From JBJEFI01 sp051873875 (GTDB taxonomy: Bacteria; Bacillota; Bacilli; Bacillales; Bacillaceae_G), in contig JBJEFI010000139.1 of the NCBI GenBank assembly GCA_051873875.1, positions 1 through 5,560 on the forward strand: a DNA stretch of 5,560 nucleotides, given 5' to 3'. The notes under the pieces were generated by a model. That model did no database searches. It was not told the origin of the DNA and saw nothing but the letters and a program-made list of their open reading frames with translations. Shown here piece by piece: positions 4,464 to 5,560 of this stretch; the stretch's first letter is position 1; each line of letters begins with the position of its first letter. The position numbers and the translations under genes were made by a program.

Positions 4464-5234
4464 ATGATAAAGCAAGAAATAGGCAATGCAATTTGGGTAT
4501 ATATATGGGCAGTTGAGCGTGTGACAAGGATTGTTGAAAAGGATGGTGTCATATACGGAGAAGTAGAGGAGGGGGAAGTAATTCGCTATGGCGATATTGC
4601 CAAAGCATTAGGAATGACGGAGCGAACCATTTTTACTCATATGCAAGTGTTGAGAAAAAATAACCTCGTACATATTGAACGGACAAGCTATGGTGTTGTG
4701 ATTTATGTAAAAGAAGATGTGAAGCTAACGGCACATAAGCAAGCGCAAATAGAAGAGGAACAACAAATAAGAACAGAAAAAAGCAATGAAATTTCTTATC
4801 AGGAACAGAAGAAAAGCAACAACAGAATGGAAAAACAAACATTAGAACAGCAAAAAAACAAAGTGTCCTTTATTAATTATTCTTTTAATAAATTAATCAA
4901 TAAAAATAAACCTTTTAATAATAAAGAAATACAATGTGTAAAAAATCTCTTAGCATATGGATTAACAGAAATGAACATTGTTGTCTGGACAGAGAGAAAA
5001 TACAGAGAAGTGATTGCGAAAGAACCGATGAAAAGGATACAGACAATCTGTTATTTTGAAAACTATTTGTTGAATAAATACAATAAGGAGCAACGGTTAT
5101 CGAAGCAATCCAGTCATTTTAGTGAGGATGAGGATATGCTAAATGTATGCAAACAATGGGAAGCAAATGCCCTAGATGAACAACGATTAGCGGCGTTAGT
5201 ACAGGAGGTGCAAAACAATGTACGTAGGGGTTGA
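4464..5234 (+). CDS. Phage/mobile-element-type winged-helix replication initiator-like protein
   Basis: This 256-residue protein has three parts. Residues 1-83 form a winged helix: GNAIWVYIWAVERVT, an EEGEVIRYGDIAKALGMTE turn with recognition helix RTIFTHMQVLRKNNLV, and the wing HIERTSYGVVIYV. This series closely resembles the N-terminus of replication proteins placed before DnaB or DnaC genes in Gram-positive phages and integrative elements. Residues about 92-134 are a low-complexity linker rich in E, K and Q, probably a flexible or coiled stretch. Residues about 135-210 are a helical C-terminal segment without the DnaD YxxxIxxxW motif. GGAGGG (4452-4457) lies 6 bases before the ATG. The 3' end overlaps the DnaB-family helicase gene by 17 bases, so the two are probably translationally coupled. 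The likely role is to recognise an origin and help load the helicase; that is inferred from position and fold. A transcriptional regulator is the main alternative. Confidence 0.75.
   Translation: MIKQEIGNAIWVYIWAVERVTRIVEKDGVIYGEVEEGEVIRYGDIAKALGMTERTIFTHMQVLRKNNLVHIERTSYGVVIYVKEDVKLTAHKQAQIEEEQQIRTEKSNEISYQEQKKSNNRMEKQTLEQQKNKVSFINYSFNKLINKNKPFNNKEIQCVKNLLAYGLTEMNIVVWTERKYREVIAKEPMKRIQTICYFENYLLNKYNKEQRLSKQSSHFSEDEDMLNVCKQWEANALDEQRLAALVQEVQNNVRRG
4869..4930. other. Very AT-rich tract with direct repeats inside the initiator-like gene (candidate origin/unwinding element)
   Basis: Only 5 of these 62 bases are G or C. CTTTTAATAA occurs twice, at 4882-4891 and 4912-4921, 30 bp apart and thus on the same helical face. 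In lambda-type and SPP1-type phages the origin lies within the initiator gene, so this may be a melting region. Biased codon use in a Lys/Asn-rich stretch is a simpler explanation. Confidence 0.35.
5203..5210 (+). promoter_or_regulatory. Ribosome binding site of the DnaB-family helicase gene
   Basis: AGGAGGTG is a near-perfect Shine-Dalgarno sequence 7 bases before the ATG at 5218. It lies inside the upstream coding sequence and selects 5218 over the later in-frame ATG at 5236. Confidence 0.9.
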
Positions 5235-5560
5235 TATGACGCCAGAGCAAGCCGTACTTGGTTGCATTCTTAGTAGTGGAGAACTTATTTACGAGGTGAC
5301 ACTACAGCCTTATCATTTTCTCGTTGAGAAGCACCGGATTATTTTTAGTGCGATGAAAGAATTAATGGCAGAAGATAGTGCTATTGATATTTTACTAGTG
5401 ACGACTAAATTAGTAGACAAAAAGTTAATTGAGCAAGTAGATGGAGTTAGTTATTTGTATAACTTGACTAGTTCAGTGGCAACGTTAGCTAACATTAATC
5501 ATTATGAGCAGCTAATTTTTCAAGCGTATCGAGAATATGCAGCGAGAGAATTGGCGGCAC
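5218..5560 (+). CDS. dnaB: Replicative DNA helicase, DnaB family, N-terminal part (3' end missing)
   Basis: 114 codons are visible before the window ends. They match the DnaB N-terminal domain, which mediates hexamer assembly and primase contact: TPEQAVLGCIL (8-18), PYHFLVEKHRIIFSAM (31-46), AIDILLVTTKL (56-66), GVSYLYNL (76-83), LANINHY (90-96) and a final helix ending in AARELAA. The RecA-type ATPase domain with its Walker motifs would lie beyond the window, so activity cannot be judged. In Bacillus the chromosomal replicative helicase is called DnaC and usually sits elsewhere. This copy is coupled to an initiator-like gene, which points to a second, element-encoded helicase that drives replication of a phage or other mobile element. 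The symbol names the family, not proven orthology. Confidence 0.92.
   Translation, partial: MYVGVDMTPEQAVLGCILSSGELIYEVTLQPYHFLVEKHRIIFSAMKELMAEDSAIDILLVTTKLVDKKLIEQVDGVSYLYNLTSSVATLANINHYEQLIFQAYREYAARELAA

Noticed and set aside
4633..4842. 69-codon minus-strand ORF opposite the initiator-like gene
   Set aside because: Its Phe/Cys/Leu-rich product is the antisense shadow of the Lys/Glu/Gln-rich linker of the plus-strand gene. It has no ribosome site or family signature.
4464..5234. DnaD-family replication protein
   Set aside because: The C-terminal part lacks the DnaD YxxxIxxxW motif. Only the winged-helix N-terminus and position support a replication role.
1..5560. CRISPR array, tRNA, rRNA or riboswitch
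   Set aside because: No regularly spaced repeats, cloverleaf-like arms or known riboswitch cores were seen on either strand.

Overview
The window looks like AT-rich DNA of a Gram-positive, spore-former-type bacterium (Bacillales). The style of the proteins suggests Lysinibacillus or a near relative, but that is an inference from resemblance. The supporting signs are strong purine-rich Shine-Dalgarno sequences (GGGAGGA, GGAGGG, AGGAGGTG), hairpin-plus-T-run terminators after most genes, and proteins resembling Bacillus families (a YdgI/YodC-like nitroreductase and a YodB/CatR/HypR-like regulator).

Layout. 1-825 is the C-terminal two thirds of a major facilitator transporter, closed by a clear terminator. 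1009-2796 is a solitary nuclease-helicase fusion: an N-terminal NERD domain followed by a complete UvrD-type superfamily 1 helicase. 2797-3255 holds no convincing gene. It contains two plus-strand terminators, a doubtful 30-codon ORF and possibly the remains of a longer gene. 3256-3873 (minus) is an FMN nitroreductase, and 4004-4351 (plus) is a divergently transcribed HxlR/DUF24 regulator. Their shared 130-bp intergenic region carries two inverted repeats of the TTAC-N5-GTAA type and overlapping divergent promoter elements. 4464-5234 is a winged-helix protein of the type found at the start of phage and mobile-element replication modules. It overlaps by 17 bases the start of a DnaB-family replicative helicase that runs off the right edge (5218-5560).

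How the genes work together. The nitroreductase and HxlR regulator form a self-contained electrophile/quinone-response module: the regulator, with a conserved N-terminal cysteine, very probably binds the two operators and controls both genes. The winged-helix protein and DnaB helicase form a second unit, probably the initiator and helicase of a phage-like or integrative-element replication module. An AT-rich tract with direct repeats inside the initiator gene is a candidate origin. The NERD-helicase stands alone and could be a single-gene defence or DNA-repair protein. No integrase, attachment site, CRISPR array, tRNA or rRNA was seen, so whether the right end is a prophage, an integrative element or a plasmid segment cannot be decided here.
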